DNA of 35,472 nucleotides from a virus, in IMG/VR virus record IMGVR_UViG_3300043772_001073, positions 1-35,472 of that record; one strand, given 5' to 3'. A model generated the notes under the pieces. It did no database searches. It had not been told where the DNA came from and saw only the letters and a program-made list of their open reading frames with translations. A program made the position numbers and the translations under genes. Of this stretch, positions 7,980 through 16,985 are shown one piece after another. Positions within the stretch are counted from its first letter, which is position 1, and each line of letters opens with the position of its first letter.

Positions 7980-8565
7980 GCCCACCACGTACAACCTCGT
8001 TGAAGTATTCAAGCATGGCGGGCATAGGTACTACCGATTCCCGAAAGAAGTGAACATGCCGCTCGAGAGGTTCAGCATGAGCATGAGCCTGCTTGAGCGA
8101 TTAAGCAGCGGGCTATCCGGCAGCGAGATGGAGAAGATACTCACTGAGATGGAGAAGGCACTTAGCGCTGGATTGAGCAATCCTAAGACAGCGGCATTGA
8201 TGGGCGCATACATTCACGTAATCCGCGAGAGGCAGAATACGGTTATCCATCGCGACATACTGCTTAACATCGCAGCGACTTGGATAATACGCGAGGACGA
8301 GAACCCGGCTGAGATTAACCCTGATATCCATCAGCAGAAGTTGCAAACATTTGAGGCGTTGAGCAAGGGGGGTGCTCATGATTTTTTTTACAGCTTGGGT
8401 ATCGAGCCGCTGATGCCCTTATTCAATATTTCAGCGGAAGAGTTTCAAACGCTCTGGGAGTACAACACAGCGGAAGTACGAAAGCTTCACGAGGCGTTAC
8501 GCCAGCTGAGCTCTCACCGCAAAGCAGGGCTAAGAGAACAGCAGACACCTTCCGCGAGCAAGTGA
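7924..8565 (+). CDS. Tail assembly chaperone candidate
   Basis: A 213-residue, mostly helical soluble protein lying directly before the tape-measure gene, the usual place of the tail assembly chaperone (lambda G equivalent) that coats the tape measure. A basic N-terminus is followed by a long helical region (LERLSSGLSGSEMEKILTEM). At 8382-8389 there is a run of eight T, read GAT TTT TTT TAC, which is a perfect T-TTT-TTT slippery site. The -1 frame opens right there and stays open to 8681. That arrangement resembles chaperone genes with a programmed -1 frameshift. The call rests on position and architecture, not on a recognised family. Confidence 0.55.
   Translation: MKLFKRLGERLRSTFTRSKPTTYNLVEVFKHGGHRYYRFPKEVNMPLERFSMSMSLLERLSSGLSGSEMEKILTEMEKALSAGLSNPKTAALMGAYIHVIRERQNTVIHRDILLNIAATWIIREDENPAEINPDIHQQKLQTFEALSKGGAHDFFYSLGIEPLMPLFNISAEEFQTLWEYNTAEVRKLHEALRQLSSHRKAGLREQQTPSASK
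8382..8388 (+). promoter_or_regulatory. Candidate -1 ribosomal frameshift site (T TTT TTT)
   Basis: The heptamer is in the correct phase (zero-frame codons GAT TTT TTT TAC). The last -1-frame stop is the TGA at 8379-8381, immediately upstream, and the -1 frame is then open for 99 codons to 8681. A small hairpin (CAGC..GG / CC..GCTG, 8391-8412) follows. The frameshift is a prediction. Confidence 0.4.
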
Positions 8566-8681
8566 TGAACCTTGCCGGAGGTAGCATATCCGAGTTCAAT
8601 GAGTTAATGGCTTCCGATGTTTCAACTTATTTGCTTAAATTTGAGGCAGCAATAAAGGCTCAAAATGGCAACAAAGGTTGA
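8565..8681 (+). CDS. Small ORF or -1 frameshift extension upstream of the tape measure
   Basis: The reading frame MNLAGGSISEFNELMASDVS continues to a 38-residue end at TGA 8679-8681. Its ATG overlaps the chaperone stop at TGATG, so it could be a coupled gene. The same frame is open upstream to 8382 and reads protein-like just before the ATG (ADTFREQV), so it may instead be the C-terminal part of a frameshifted G-T type chaperone. It overlaps the tape-measure start by 17 bases, as lambda T-type extensions tend to abut that gene. Confidence 0.5.
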   Translation: MNLAGGSISEFNELMASDVSTYLLKFEAAIKAQNGNKG

Positions 8682-11169
8682 GATTATCTACGAAGCCGAG
8701 GCAACGAGCCTGAAGGCAACGGTCAACGAAGTTAACAAAGCGAACGATGCGGTAGTCGCATCGGCACAGGAAAGCTCGAAGAAGGTAGCCGATACCTATA
8801 AGACAGCAGGCAAAAGCATCGCGGCTGCTTTTTCGGGTAATGAAGTAAAGAAAGCCCTGGCCGATCAGAACAAGTCCTTTGAAGACTTGAATAAGAAGAC
8901 CGTGCCGCTAACAAGGGTGTTGCGTGGCTTAAAGAATGAACTAAACGCACTCGAGGAAGCGGGCAAAGGTGGCACGGCTCAGTTCAGGCAATTAGAGATT
9001 GAGGCCGCACGGCTCGAAGACCAGATTGGAGATACGCGAGCAAGGGTTAGTATACTTGCATCCGATACGTTTAAGTTCGATGCAGCTGTGCAAGCCACGC
9101 AAGGGCTCGCGGCTGGCTTCGAGATTGCGCAAGGAGCAGCGGCATTGTTCGGCTCAGAGAGCGAAGATTTGCAAAAGGCATTGCTCAAGGTGCAAGCTGC
9201 GACTGCCATCGCTAACGGCGTGCAGCAAGTGGCTAACCTATTGCTCGAAGAGAGTGCAATTAAGACTCTTGTTTTGGCAAGAGCTGAGTCAGTGCTTGCA
9301 GTTGTTACTGGAACATCTACTGGAGCATTGAAAGCGCTTAGGATTGCACTTGCCGCTACTGGGATTGGATTGCTTGTGATTGGCTTGATTGCCTTAGTCG
9401 AGAACTTCGATAAAGTGAAGCGCGCTCTGGAGAACTCGATACCGGGATTCAAAGAGGTAAGCAATGCAATCGGCGGTGTGGTTGATACAATCAAAGAATG
9501 GGTAGGCGCATCAGGCGAAGCCGATCGTGCTGCGACTGCTTTTGAGTCTGCCAGTAAGAAGCAGCTGGCCGCTTCCGATGCAGCGATTTCAAGGATTGAG
9601 CGGCAAATCGATATTGAGAAATCGGCAGGGCGTTCAACGGTTGCGCTCGAGATACAACGCGAGCAAGCGGTCATAAATGCTAACCGTGCCATCATAGCTG
9701 ACTATACGAAGAAAGCCGGAACATTAAGCCAGTTAAGCGATGAAGAAAAGGCAAAGGCGAAGGAAGTGCAGCAATCAGCGGTTAATGCCGTTTTGGATGC
9801 AAGCGCAAAGATTACCGTAATTCGTAATGAGGCAGAACGTGAAGCAAGCGAGAAGGCACAAGAGGAAGCAAAGAAACGAGCTGAGGCTGCAAAGAAAGCC
9901 GCTGAGGATGTAGCCAAGGCACGCGAAAACTTAGCTAAGTTAGAGACCGATGCTTTGCAGGCACAATTGGATGAACGCGAAAAGATACTAAGCGAGAGCA
10001 ACGCTAAGATTCAAGAACTTGAAAAGGCGTTTTTAGAATCAAGGTTTGCAGCCGGAAGTGCTGAAGAAAAGAAACTTCAAGATGCCATATTAGCAATCAA
10101 AGAGCAAGCGACAAAGAGTATTGCTGAGATTGACCAAAAGGCAATTGATGACAAAGCAGCAAAGGAAAAGGAAGCAGCGGAGAAAGCACAGCAAGAAGCA
10201 GAGAAGGCAGCTGAGGAAAGAAGCAAGCTAACAATCGCTGGCATCGATGCTCAGATAAATGCGCTTAAGACATTAGAGATTGCAGAGGGCACATCGCTCG
10301 AAAGAAGGATTGAGATTATACAACTCGAATCTAAAAAGCGAATTGAAGATGCTAAAGAAAATGCTAGCGAGATAAAACTCATCAACGCCGAGACCGAGCA
10401 AGCCATCCGCGATGAGCGTAAGAAGTCACGCGATGAAGCAATCGACCAAGCGCTTGAGATTGCGCAGGCGGTTGCTGATACACTTGGAAGCATCATTGAG
10501 CTGCAAGGCATTCAATCGCAAAAGCGAATCGAGGAAATCAATGCGGCAAATGAAGCCGAGAAGGCGGCTATCGAGGGCAGCACAATAAGCGAAGCTCAAA
10601 AGCAACGCAAGCTCGAGGCCTTACGCATAAGAACAGAGCAAAAGGTTGCAGCCGAAAAGACACGGCAAGCGAAAGCCGAAAAGGCTGCGGCTATATTTAA
10701 TGCAACGATTGGCACGGCTGCCGCTGTTGCCAAGGCTGTCACGGTAGTTGAGAAAGCCATCGCCCTTGCTTCAGGCTTGGCTCAGATTGCCATCATTGCA
10801 GCAACGCCCATCCCTAAGTTCAAGAAGGGTGGTATGGTAGGCGGGCGCAGCCATGAGGCAGGCGGAACGTTGATTGAAGCCGAGCGCGGCGAGTACGTGG
10901 TGAATAAGAACTCAGTGATGCGCAACCGCCGCGAACTGGATGCGATTAACACATCGAGCGCAGCATTCAAGCGATTAATCGATGAGCGTTACGTGCGCCC
11001 TGCCATACTCAGCTATGCGATGAATAACAAGCGCGATGGCATAACGGTTAACGCTTCGCTGAATAGCAAGTCGATGGAGCGCAAGCTCGACAGGCTGAAC
11101 AAGACAATGGCAGGGAAGCAAATGATTGTAAACATTAACGGCGGGGATTCTCGATATTCATGGCAGTAG
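8665..11169 (+). CDS. Tail tape measure protein
   Basis: An 834-residue protein that sets tail length and is thought to help DNA pass the cell envelope. The first 200 residues and residues about 300-670 are Ala/Glu/Lys-rich heptad-type coiled coil. A hydrophobic segment lies near residues 225-250 (LAATGIGLLVIGLIALV), typical of tape measures. A second, weaker one is near 685-715. The C-terminus has the familiar FKKGGMVGGRSHEAGG...GEYVVNK pattern (about 718-750). It is the longest gene in the genome, and its presence identifies a siphovirus-type tail. It overlaps the next gene by ten bases. Confidence 0.88.
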   Translation: MATKVEIIYEAEATSLKATVNEVNKANDAVVASAQESSKKVADTYKTAGKSIAAAFSGNEVKKALADQNKSFEDLNKKTVPLTRVLRGLKNELNALEEAGKGGTAQFRQLEIEAARLEDQIGDTRARVSILASDTFKFDAAVQATQGLAAGFEIAQGAAALFGSESEDLQKALLKVQAATAIANGVQQVANLLLEESAIKTLVLARAESVLAVVTGTSTGALKALRIALAATGIGLLVIGLIALVENFDKVKRALENSIPGFKEVSNAIGGVVDTIKEWVGASGEADRAATAFESASKKQLAASDAAISRIERQIDIEKSAGRSTVALEIQREQAVINANRAIIADYTKKAGTLSQLSDEEKAKAKEVQQSAVNAVLDASAKITVIRNEAEREASEKAQEEAKKRAEAAKKAAEDVAKARENLAKLETDALQAQLDEREKILSESNAKIQELEKAFLESRFAAGSAEEKKLQDAILAIKEQATKSIAEIDQKAIDDKAAKEKEAAEKAQQEAEKAAEERSKLTIAGIDAQINALKTLEIAEGTSLERRIEIIQLESKKRIEDAKENASEIKLINAETEQAIRDERKKSRDEAIDQALEIAQAVADTLGSIIELQGIQSQKRIEEINAANEAEKAAIEGSTISEAQKQRKLEALRIRTEQKVAAEKTRQAKAEKAAAIFNATIGTAAAVAKAVTVVEKAIALASGLAQIAIIAATPIPKFKKGGMVGGRSHEAGGTLIEAERGEYVVNKNSVMRNRRELDAINTSSAAFKRLIDERYVRPAILSYAMNNKRDGITVNASLNSKSMERKLDRLNKTMAGKQMIVNINGGDSRYSWQ

Positions 11170-13232
11170 AAATAAAATTCCTTATCGACAATCTCGACCG
11201 AGGCCAGCCGCTTAACCCTGAGGACTTCGGCATCAACATTAGCGAGGACAGCAACATCGGAGCCCGCATTGTATCGTTCGACAATGAGTTAATCTTTGGC
11301 GGCGATGTGTTCGGGTATCTTTACAATAAACTTGCAACATCTGGTTACTGCGAGCTTGTGCGCGTGACCGTGCAATACCTTTGCAGCTCGGGTACCTGGG
11401 AGAAGTTGGTCGATGGCTACATCATTGTAACCGAATCGAACTTTCTGCTCGATAGGTGCCAAGTAAAGACTAAGCTCTATGATGAAACATTCAGCACCAA
11501 GATAAACAACAACAAGGCTATACCATTCTCGCTGCGCCTTACAACATCAAAGAACGGCGTACCGATAGTGCCGCCAACAGCTGTGCCGCTTTATGTTTAT
11601 AATCCCGGCGTTTCATTCTATACTGACCCAGCATACGGATATACGATTTATGATACTTTTGCTCATTTGGTAAACTGCATGAGCGATGGTTTAATCGACT
11701 TTGATTCTAATTACTTTGCCGCTACATATCCGCAGAACGATGTGCCATTCTATACCAATGGGCAATCGATTCGAATCAAATCAAATGTTGAAATACTTGC
11801 AGACTTTGAAAGCCTATACGCAGCAATGCGGTCAAAGCTAAACCTCGGCATGGGATTCGAGAAGCAAGATAATGGAAGGCCATTGCTACGCATCGAGCCT
11901 ATTGCATACTTCCAGCAATCGGGCGCATCGGCTAACCTTTACGATCAGCCAGAGATTGAGATGAAGTTCGATACAAGCAGGCTATACCAAGCGGCTGACT
12001 TCGGCAATGAATTGTTCTTAGAAGTAGGTCAATGCGATAACGGTGACACGCTTTGCGAATTTACGCAGACACCATTCAGAGGATTCAGAACTGAAACATT
12101 TGGATTTTTAGGTGAGTGCAATACATCGAATGTGCTTGACTTGAAAACAAGCGAAATAATATTTGACACTAACCTTATTCAGGACATTGTTGTTTTTAAC
12201 AATACCGGATATGAAACAAACGGCGTTGTTATTATGAGCAACTGGGATGGGTTCTATGGAGTCAATACAGCAAGAGCTCGAGGATACGACCCTTACGGCG
12301 TTGGCAATAGCATTTATAATGGACCATTTAGAAACGAGGTTGTATCTGCTAATTGGCTGAGCGGATATCCGAATTCCCTTCAATCATTTTTTGAGGGCTT
12401 CAATCCGTCAACTGCAACCGGAACATTAAGGTTTGATAATACGCTTGCAAACCAAATTGTAAATCAATTCTCTGTTGTTAATGCTCCGACTCAGAATACT
12501 CTTTCAGGGCTGTTGGCTCATTACTTCATTTGGCTTGACCCGGTTATAAATCCAAGTAATTTCACGCAGCCTGTGCCGGGCACGTATGAGTATTACAGCG
12601 TTGCAAATCCGGGCATATACACGGTTAATGCCGGGCTTGTATTAGATGAATACTTAGACCCTGTAACATTTTTGCCGATTGCATTTGCAGCTGGCAGGCA
12701 AGTTAAGCTAATGATTAAGCGATTTGATGCCGGTCTGAATTTATTAGAAACAAGATTTATCACTGGCAGTGATTTAGCTGTGCCCGGTCAACCAGCTTGG
12801 TATACAATAACGAACGAGGTATTCATTTGCGAGCCGGGTGATTTAATCGCAGTTGACATAGGCATATCAGCAACCGCCACAGCCCCATTGCCTAATGTTA
12901 TTCAACGCTTCTTACGATTTGGAAGTGGATTCCAAAATACTACGCTACCATCAGCATTCTCATTCTTTTCAGTTATTGGTGAACCATTCACACCGCAAAC
13001 CCTTGACCCAGTCAATATCGATGATGTGCAGGCCTACCTCTACAAGTTCAACAGGCCGCTAACGATGGCAGAGATTAACGCCATCACATCGGAGACATCC
13101 AAGCCGATACTGCTGGGCAGGCGTGACGATGCGCTTGCTGTGGTGCCGACATACATCAAGACTATCAACATTGAATCCGTAATGCGCAAGGGCGCACAAT
13201 TCGAACTACGATCCAACAAGTTACTGCCATGA
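11160..13232 (+). CDS. Tail-tip structural protein, 690 residues (distal tail-like)
   Basis: The protein follows the tape measure, where distal-tail and baseplate proteins lie. It is rich in beta-type sequence, aromatic residues and Asn/Asp, with few Lys-rich helices. The N-terminal 120 residues (for example GINISEDSNIGARIVSFDNE and a C-rich strand region) look like a tail-adaptor domain. The large middle part (about 250-600) looks like inserted beta modules and is more AT-rich than the flanks, suggesting module exchange. I do not recognise a named family. The start overlaps the tape measure and the end overlaps the next gene by four bases. Confidence 0.65.
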   Translation: MAVEIKFLIDNLDRGQPLNPEDFGINISEDSNIGARIVSFDNELIFGGDVFGYLYNKLATSGYCELVRVTVQYLCSSGTWEKLVDGYIIVTESNFLLDRCQVKTKLYDETFSTKINNNKAIPFSLRLTTSKNGVPIVPPTAVPLYVYNPGVSFYTDPAYGYTIYDTFAHLVNCMSDGLIDFDSNYFAATYPQNDVPFYTNGQSIRIKSNVEILADFESLYAAMRSKLNLGMGFEKQDNGRPLLRIEPIAYFQQSGASANLYDQPEIEMKFDTSRLYQAADFGNELFLEVGQCDNGDTLCEFTQTPFRGFRTETFGFLGECNTSNVLDLKTSEIIFDTNLIQDIVVFNNTGYETNGVVIMSNWDGFYGVNTARARGYDPYGVGNSIYNGPFRNEVVSANWLSGYPNSLQSFFEGFNPSTATGTLRFDNTLANQIVNQFSVVNAPTQNTLSGLLAHYFIWLDPVINPSNFTQPVPGTYEYYSVANPGIYTVNAGLVLDEYLDPVTFLPIAFAAGRQVKLMIKRFDAGLNLLETRFITGSDLAVPGQPAWYTITNEVFICEPGDLIAVDIGISATATAPLPNVIQRFLRFGSGFQNTTLPSAFSFFSVIGEPFTPQTLDPVNIDDVQAYLYKFNRPLTMAEINAITSETSKPILLGRRDDALAVVPTYIKTINIESVMRKGAQFELRSNKLLP

Positions 13233-14896
13233 GCTACACCTCGATTCCAAACCAACCGATAATCTTCAACAGCGTTCTGCCTGAAGCCTGCGAGGGATGC
13301 GGCTCTGAGTTCGCGCAGCTTGCCGACTTCAACGATCAATTGTTCTGGCAGCTCGAAGCAGGGGAGTGCGGTTACTTGCGATTCAATGAGATTGTGGTTG
13401 TCAATGATGCGACTGTTGATGGCTTTAACATAACCTTTCCCGGCAGCAATGACGATACCGCGCTTGTTGCATATACCTTCTACAAGTTCATCAACTGCCT
13501 GGAGTATAAGCTGACCATCACAATTAATCCCGGCTCGGTCGGTACGCTTATCGTTGGCTTTACCAATGGTGATTCGGTGAACATCAGCGCGGCGGGTACC
13601 CATGTAATTTATCTAAAGGCTACCGACATCCCTGCGAATACTAACAGCAATATTCAGGATTTACTTATTGGCACTAACACAACCGTGCAAGAGTTCATCG
13701 GGAGCGTTACCATTGATGACTTCCAGCCGAATTGCAACGGCGCGTTATTCGCGGGCATCGTTGATGCTAAAACGCTGGCAGTGGTGCAAGTGCTCGACCC
13801 AGTGCTAACAACGAAAGACCAATACCTCACGGCGGGCATTGCCTTGGCTGATTACGAACTTGAGCCTGGCTGCTATCGGTTAGCGATTGCGGACTTCTGC
13901 ACCAACACATGCGGGCAGTATTACATTTACAATCCGTACTTCAACGATTGGGGTGGATGCATCGATTGCCCGACAATTGGATGGGATAATGTGACGGTAG
14001 TTGGGGCTGATACGTGGACTGTTGGCAATGGCGAGGCAACGATAACATTCACCAACCCTGGCGATATTACCATACTTGAATCCATTACCGAGGTGTGCGA
14101 AGATGTTGAGTACAGCATCACAATTGTAGTGGATAGCATCGTTGATTGCGCACTTAGGCTGTGGATTGATAACACGCAATACCTAACAACCATCACATCA
14201 GCTGGCACGGTTACAGCAAACATAACGCCAACCAGCTCGGGAAATATCTCACTACGCGCAACAGCGTTGCAGGGTGGCGGCAATGTAACGGTGAGCAAGA
14301 TAACGCTGAGAGCATTTAAGGAGCATGCAATCTATGACAAGTACAGCGACCTGATTCAGATTGGTGACTTCAGCGATGAATGCCGATTCTTTAAGATTGA
14401 AGGGTGCAATGGCGAGAACCAATTTGGTCTCGGCTTCAGCGGCACATCATTCTTGCCGGGCATCCGATTGGAGGGGCGCAGATTCCAGCCGCAATACGAT
14501 ACCGATACCGACCTCTTCAGATACGCATCGGGCAGATGGCAGGCGAGCTTCGTGGACCGCAAAAAGAAATTGAGCTACCACTTCGGGCGCTTGCCTGAGT
14601 ACGTGCTGGACTTCCTATCGATTGTTTTCTACTTCGATAACTGCTATGTGAATGGTGAGCTATCCTTCCCAGCCGACAATGAATTCCCGACCATCGAGTA
14701 TGATAATGCCGATGACCTTGGCAGCTTGACAATCGAGCTGTATAAGAAGAAGGAGAAAGTCCGCAAGACCGTATGTGTTGGCGTGGATGCTGACTGCTTG
14801 CCGTCAATTGTCGACAACGCAGACGAGCCGTTTATACTAACGCAGGATAACGAGCGCATCACAACGGAGAACTTCATTAACTTGTATCAACAATAA
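13229..14896 (+). CDS. Tail-tip/baseplate protein with carbohydrate-binding-like modules, 555 residues
   Basis: The N-terminus has CEGCGSE and then two consecutive beta-sandwich-like modules (about residues 30-165 and 235-355). Their composition (Gly, Thr, Asn, Val; FNITFPGSNDDTA and WTVGNGEATITFTN) resembles carbohydrate-binding or lectin-like domains of virion proteins. The C-terminal part (RFFKIEGCNGENQFGLGF onward) is conserved-looking and more charged. The likely role is in the tail tip, possibly contacting surface glycans. The gene overlaps the previous one at ATGA and ends just before a promoter at 14902. The binding role is inferred. Confidence 0.6.
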   Translation: MSYTSIPNQPIIFNSVLPEACEGCGSEFAQLADFNDQLFWQLEAGECGYLRFNEIVVVNDATVDGFNITFPGSNDDTALVAYTFYKFINCLEYKLTITINPGSVGTLIVGFTNGDSVNISAAGTHVIYLKATDIPANTNSNIQDLLIGTNTTVQEFIGSVTIDDFQPNCNGALFAGIVDAKTLAVVQVLDPVLTTKDQYLTAGIALADYELEPGCYRLAIADFCTNTCGQYYIYNPYFNDWGGCIDCPTIGWDNVTVVGADTWTVGNGEATITFTNPGDITILESITEVCEDVEYSITIVVDSIVDCALRLWIDNTQYLTTITSAGTVTANITPTSSGNISLRATALQGGGNVTVSKITLRAFKEHAIYDKYSDLIQIGDFSDECRFFKIEGCNGENQFGLGFSGTSFLPGIRLEGRRFQPQYDTDTDLFRYASGRWQASFVDRKKKLSYHFGRLPEYVLDFLSIVFYFDNCYVNGELSFPADNEFPTIEYDNADDLGSLTIELYKKKEKVRKTVCVGVDADCLPSIVDNADEPFILTQDNERITTENFINLYQQ

Positions 14897-14909
14897 ATTC
14901 GTATATTTG
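14881..14909 (+). promoter_or_regulatory. Promoter for the tail tube candidate (TATATTTG)
   Basis: TATATTTG at 14902-14909 fits TAnnTTTG. CTTG at 14881-14884 could serve as the upstream element with a short 17-base spacer. The region is the only gap between two tail genes, and the downstream gene has signs of high expression. Confidence 0.55.
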
Positions 14910-14918
14910 CACTACATC

Positions 14919-14947
14919 ATAGGAACGTAGGGGTTATGCCGTCCTAT
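14919..14947 (+). promoter_or_regulatory. Stem-loop in the leader of the tail tube candidate
   Basis: ATAGGAACG (14919-14927) pairs with CGTCCTAT (14940-14947) with one bulged A. It lies a few bases after the predicted transcription start and about 35 bases before the ATG. It could stabilise the mRNA 5' end. Pairing is seen by eye only. Confidence 0.35.
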
Positions 14948-14981
14948 TCAACAGGCTGACAATAATTAAATCTCTACTACT

Positions 14982-15521
14982 ATGGCTTGTGTAAGCTACT
15001 GCGACTCTTCGCTACTTGACCACAACTTAGTAAACTGCAATGAATACAAGCTCGGTGGCGTGTCTGCTATCCTTGTGGGTGCTTGCGGTACCGAATTGGT
15101 TGACCCTTCAGATGCGGTCGAAGTTCAAGCATTAATCACTGCTGGAACTGCGAAGCTAATTGAGGACATCCGTTTCGCGTTGCCTGCTGGCTCACCAGTG
15201 ACAGTTGACAGCCCGATCGGCTGCGGTACTCCTATTCGTATCAACGAAGACCGTACTGCTACCTTGTACGATGCAAACGTAACCGATGAAAATAATACCT
15301 TCTGGAATGATGTTAACAACCGCCGTATCGCATGGGTGCTTGCATTCATGTGCGATAGCGGTAAAGTGATTTACATCAATCCTCCGGTTGGTATTACCAC
15401 ATCGGCGAACTTCATCCTACCTGAGCAGAACAATGAATTGCAGCGTTACGAAGTTACCTTCTCATGGCGCGATAAGAATATCCCAGCACAATACGATGCC
15501 CCTGCTGGCATCTTTGGATAA
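14982..15521 (+). CDS. Probable major tail tube protein, 179 residues
   Basis: A 179-residue beta-rich protein starting MACVSYCDSS, with NNTFWNDVNNRRIAWVLAF and a C-terminal segment YEVTFSWRDKNIPAQYDAP. Its size, its own promoter, a folded leader and codon choice that looks distinct from its neighbours (more T-ending Ala, Thr and Arg codons) point to a very abundant protein. In a siphovirus with the capsid protein elsewhere, that is most likely the tail tube. The position after the tail-tip genes is not canonical. An abundant decoration protein is the alternative. It abuts the glycosyltransferase with a one-base overlap. Confidence 0.5.
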   Translation: MACVSYCDSSLLDHNLVNCNEYKLGGVSAILVGACGTELVDPSDAVEVQALITAGTAKLIEDIRFALPAGSPVTVDSPIGCGTPIRINEDRTATLYDANVTDENNTFWNDVNNRRIAWVLAFMCDSGKVIYINPPVGITTSANFILPEQNNELQRYEVTFSWRDKNIPAQYDAPAGIFG

Positions 15522-16441
15522 TGGATATTCAACCAACAAATCAAAGCGGCAAGCCTACCTCAAGCGGGGTGGTGCTTGTTGCTTTTGGTAAGCCTCAATA
15601 CTATTGGGCTGCTTATAACTTAGCGTATTCGATTAAGCGATTCAATAAGGATTTGCAGATTGCGCTAATCAGCGATAGCAAGGACAGGGCATTGTACTAT
15701 TGCCATGACTTGACAAACCAAATCGATGTGTATGTAGACTTGCCCGAACAGCACATCTACACGAACAAGAAACTTGACCCCGGCAAGGGGAAGGTATTGC
15801 TCTTTGATTACTTGCCGTTCCATTACAATCTTTACCTCGATGTCGATGCTGTATGCCTGAAGGACTTGCAGCCTCTCATCGACCAGCTAATTGCGAACGA
15901 TGCAAAGTATGCCACGCGAGTTGTGGGGGAGCATACCATCGACAAAGGCCGCGATTTCAAGCAGATGCAATGGGCGTGGGCTGACCAACTATGGCAGCAC
16001 TTCGGCCTCGCTAAGAGCGATAAGATTTATGCGATTAATAGCAGCATCCAGTTCATTGAGAAGTGCGATGAAGCCGAAGCAATCTTCCGCACAGCTGCTG
16101 ACCTTTACCTCAACAATCCGATGCCGATTAACAAGCTACGGATGAAGTGGGGCGGCGGGCAACCCGATGAGCTTTACTTCAACGTATCATTCGGTAAGAA
16201 TAATTTCAAGCCGTATGAGATTGATGCTATCTGCTTTCAGATGAATCGTGAGTTCAGCTATGCGCAAATCGAAGAGCGATTCTACCTGATGAGCTACTAT
16301 GGCGGCAAAGGATTCACGCCGACCTTCTACATTGACTGGCTCGACCGAAAGCTCAAAGCATGGATGTCAGAAGACGGCATTCAACATAAATACTTCATTC
16401 ACAGAATAACCGACCATAAGCATGCAGACCCTAAGCGATAA
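15521..16441 (+). CDS. GT-A type glycosyltransferase
   Basis: A 306-residue protein resembling GT-A (family 8-like) glycosyltransferases. The strand VVLVAFGKPQYYWAAYNLA is at residues 17-35, and the metal/nucleotide-sugar motif is in LYLDVDAVCL (D107-V-D109). A KWGGGQPDELYFN segment (about 209-221) resembles the acceptor and catalytic region. It probably transfers a sugar from a nucleotide donor. Placement between the tail tube candidate and the portal, and overlap with a methyltransferase gene by 20 bases, suggests decoration of a virion protein or a host glycan. The substrate cannot be read from the sequence. Confidence 0.78.
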   Translation: MDIQPTNQSGKPTSSGVVLVAFGKPQYYWAAYNLAYSIKRFNKDLQIALISDSKDRALYYCHDLTNQIDVYVDLPEQHIYTNKKLDPGKGKVLLFDYLPFHYNLYLDVDAVCLKDLQPLIDQLIANDAKYATRVVGEHTIDKGRDFKQMQWAWADQLWQHFGLAKSDKIYAINSSIQFIEKCDEAEAIFRTAADLYLNNPMPINKLRMKWGGGQPDELYFNVSFGKNNFKPYEIDAICFQMNREFSYAQIEERFYLMSYYGGKGFTPTFYIDWLDRKLKAWMSEDGIQHKYFIHRITDHKHADPKR

Positions 16442-16985
16442 GCCAAAGAGAGGCAGACCTAAAAAGATTGTAACAACTGCGACATTCAACGAGGTGGCTC
16501 GCCACGAATGGAACAGCGAGCCCGATGTATGTCAGTTCATTGGCTCACTTATAAAGATGAACAAATCAGCGAACGTGCTCGAGATTGGCGTGTTCGAAGG
16601 CGAGACAGCCGTTAAGATGATTGAAGCCTTGCCGTATGGTGGCAAGTACACAGGCATCGACATCAACAATTATTTGAAGTATAACCTCAAATCCTTCGGC
16701 ACTGATGTCGAGTTTGTGCTCGGCGAATCGATAACATTGCTTAAAGGCTATCCGGCAAATCACTTCGACTTTATCTTTGTCGATGGAGACCACAGCTGGG
16801 CGAATATATTGCCCGAGTTCAAAGAGGTTGAGCGCGTGCTTGCGAAGGGTGGCATCGTTGCCTACCATGACACGATTCATATTCCTGATGTGAAGAAGCT
16901 GATGGAGTACGCATCGCATTATAAGTATAACGTAGTTACGCTCAACACTTCTGAGGGGCGTGGCTTATCAATTCTACAACGATGA
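16422..16985 (+). CDS. Class I SAM-dependent methyltransferase with AT-hook-like N-terminus
   Basis: A 187-residue Rossmann methyltransferase of the Methyltransf_24 type. The SAM-binding motif I is VLEIGVFEG (52-60), the acidic ribose contact is in TGIDIN (77-82), and DFIFVDGDHSW (116-126) and GGIVAYHD (143-150) match this family. The D/H residues could bind a metal. The N-terminus KRGRPKK (9-15) looks like an AT-hook or a basic anchor. Related enzymes often act on sugars, which fits the adjacent glycosyltransferase (20-base overlap). Its stop overlaps a 26-residue ORF at ATGA. Confidence 0.78.
   Translation: MQTLSDKPKRGRPKKIVTTATFNEVARHEWNSEPDVCQFIGSLIKMNKSANVLEIGVFEGETAVKMIEALPYGGKYTGIDINNYLKYNLKSFGTDVEFVLGESITLLKGYPANHFDFIFVDGDHSWANILPEFKEVERVLAKGGIVAYHDTIHIPDVKKLMEYASHYKYNVVTLNTSEGRGLSILQR

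Noticed and set aside
8367-8372. Run of six G as an alternative slippery site
   Set aside because: A -1 shift here would meet the TGA at 8379 within a few codons.
8636-8643. TAAATTTG element before the tape-measure gene
   Set aside because: No upstream TTTG at 19-21 bases and it lies within the coding frame at 8565-8681; too weak to list.
8979-9695. 238-residue open frame on the - strand inside the tape measure
   Set aside because: Ala/Ser-rich sequence reflects the antisense of an Ala/Glu/Lys coiled coil; no independent support.
13040-13603. 187-residue open frame on the - strand over two tail genes
   Set aside because: No family-like features and it spans the well-supported junction of two + strand genes.
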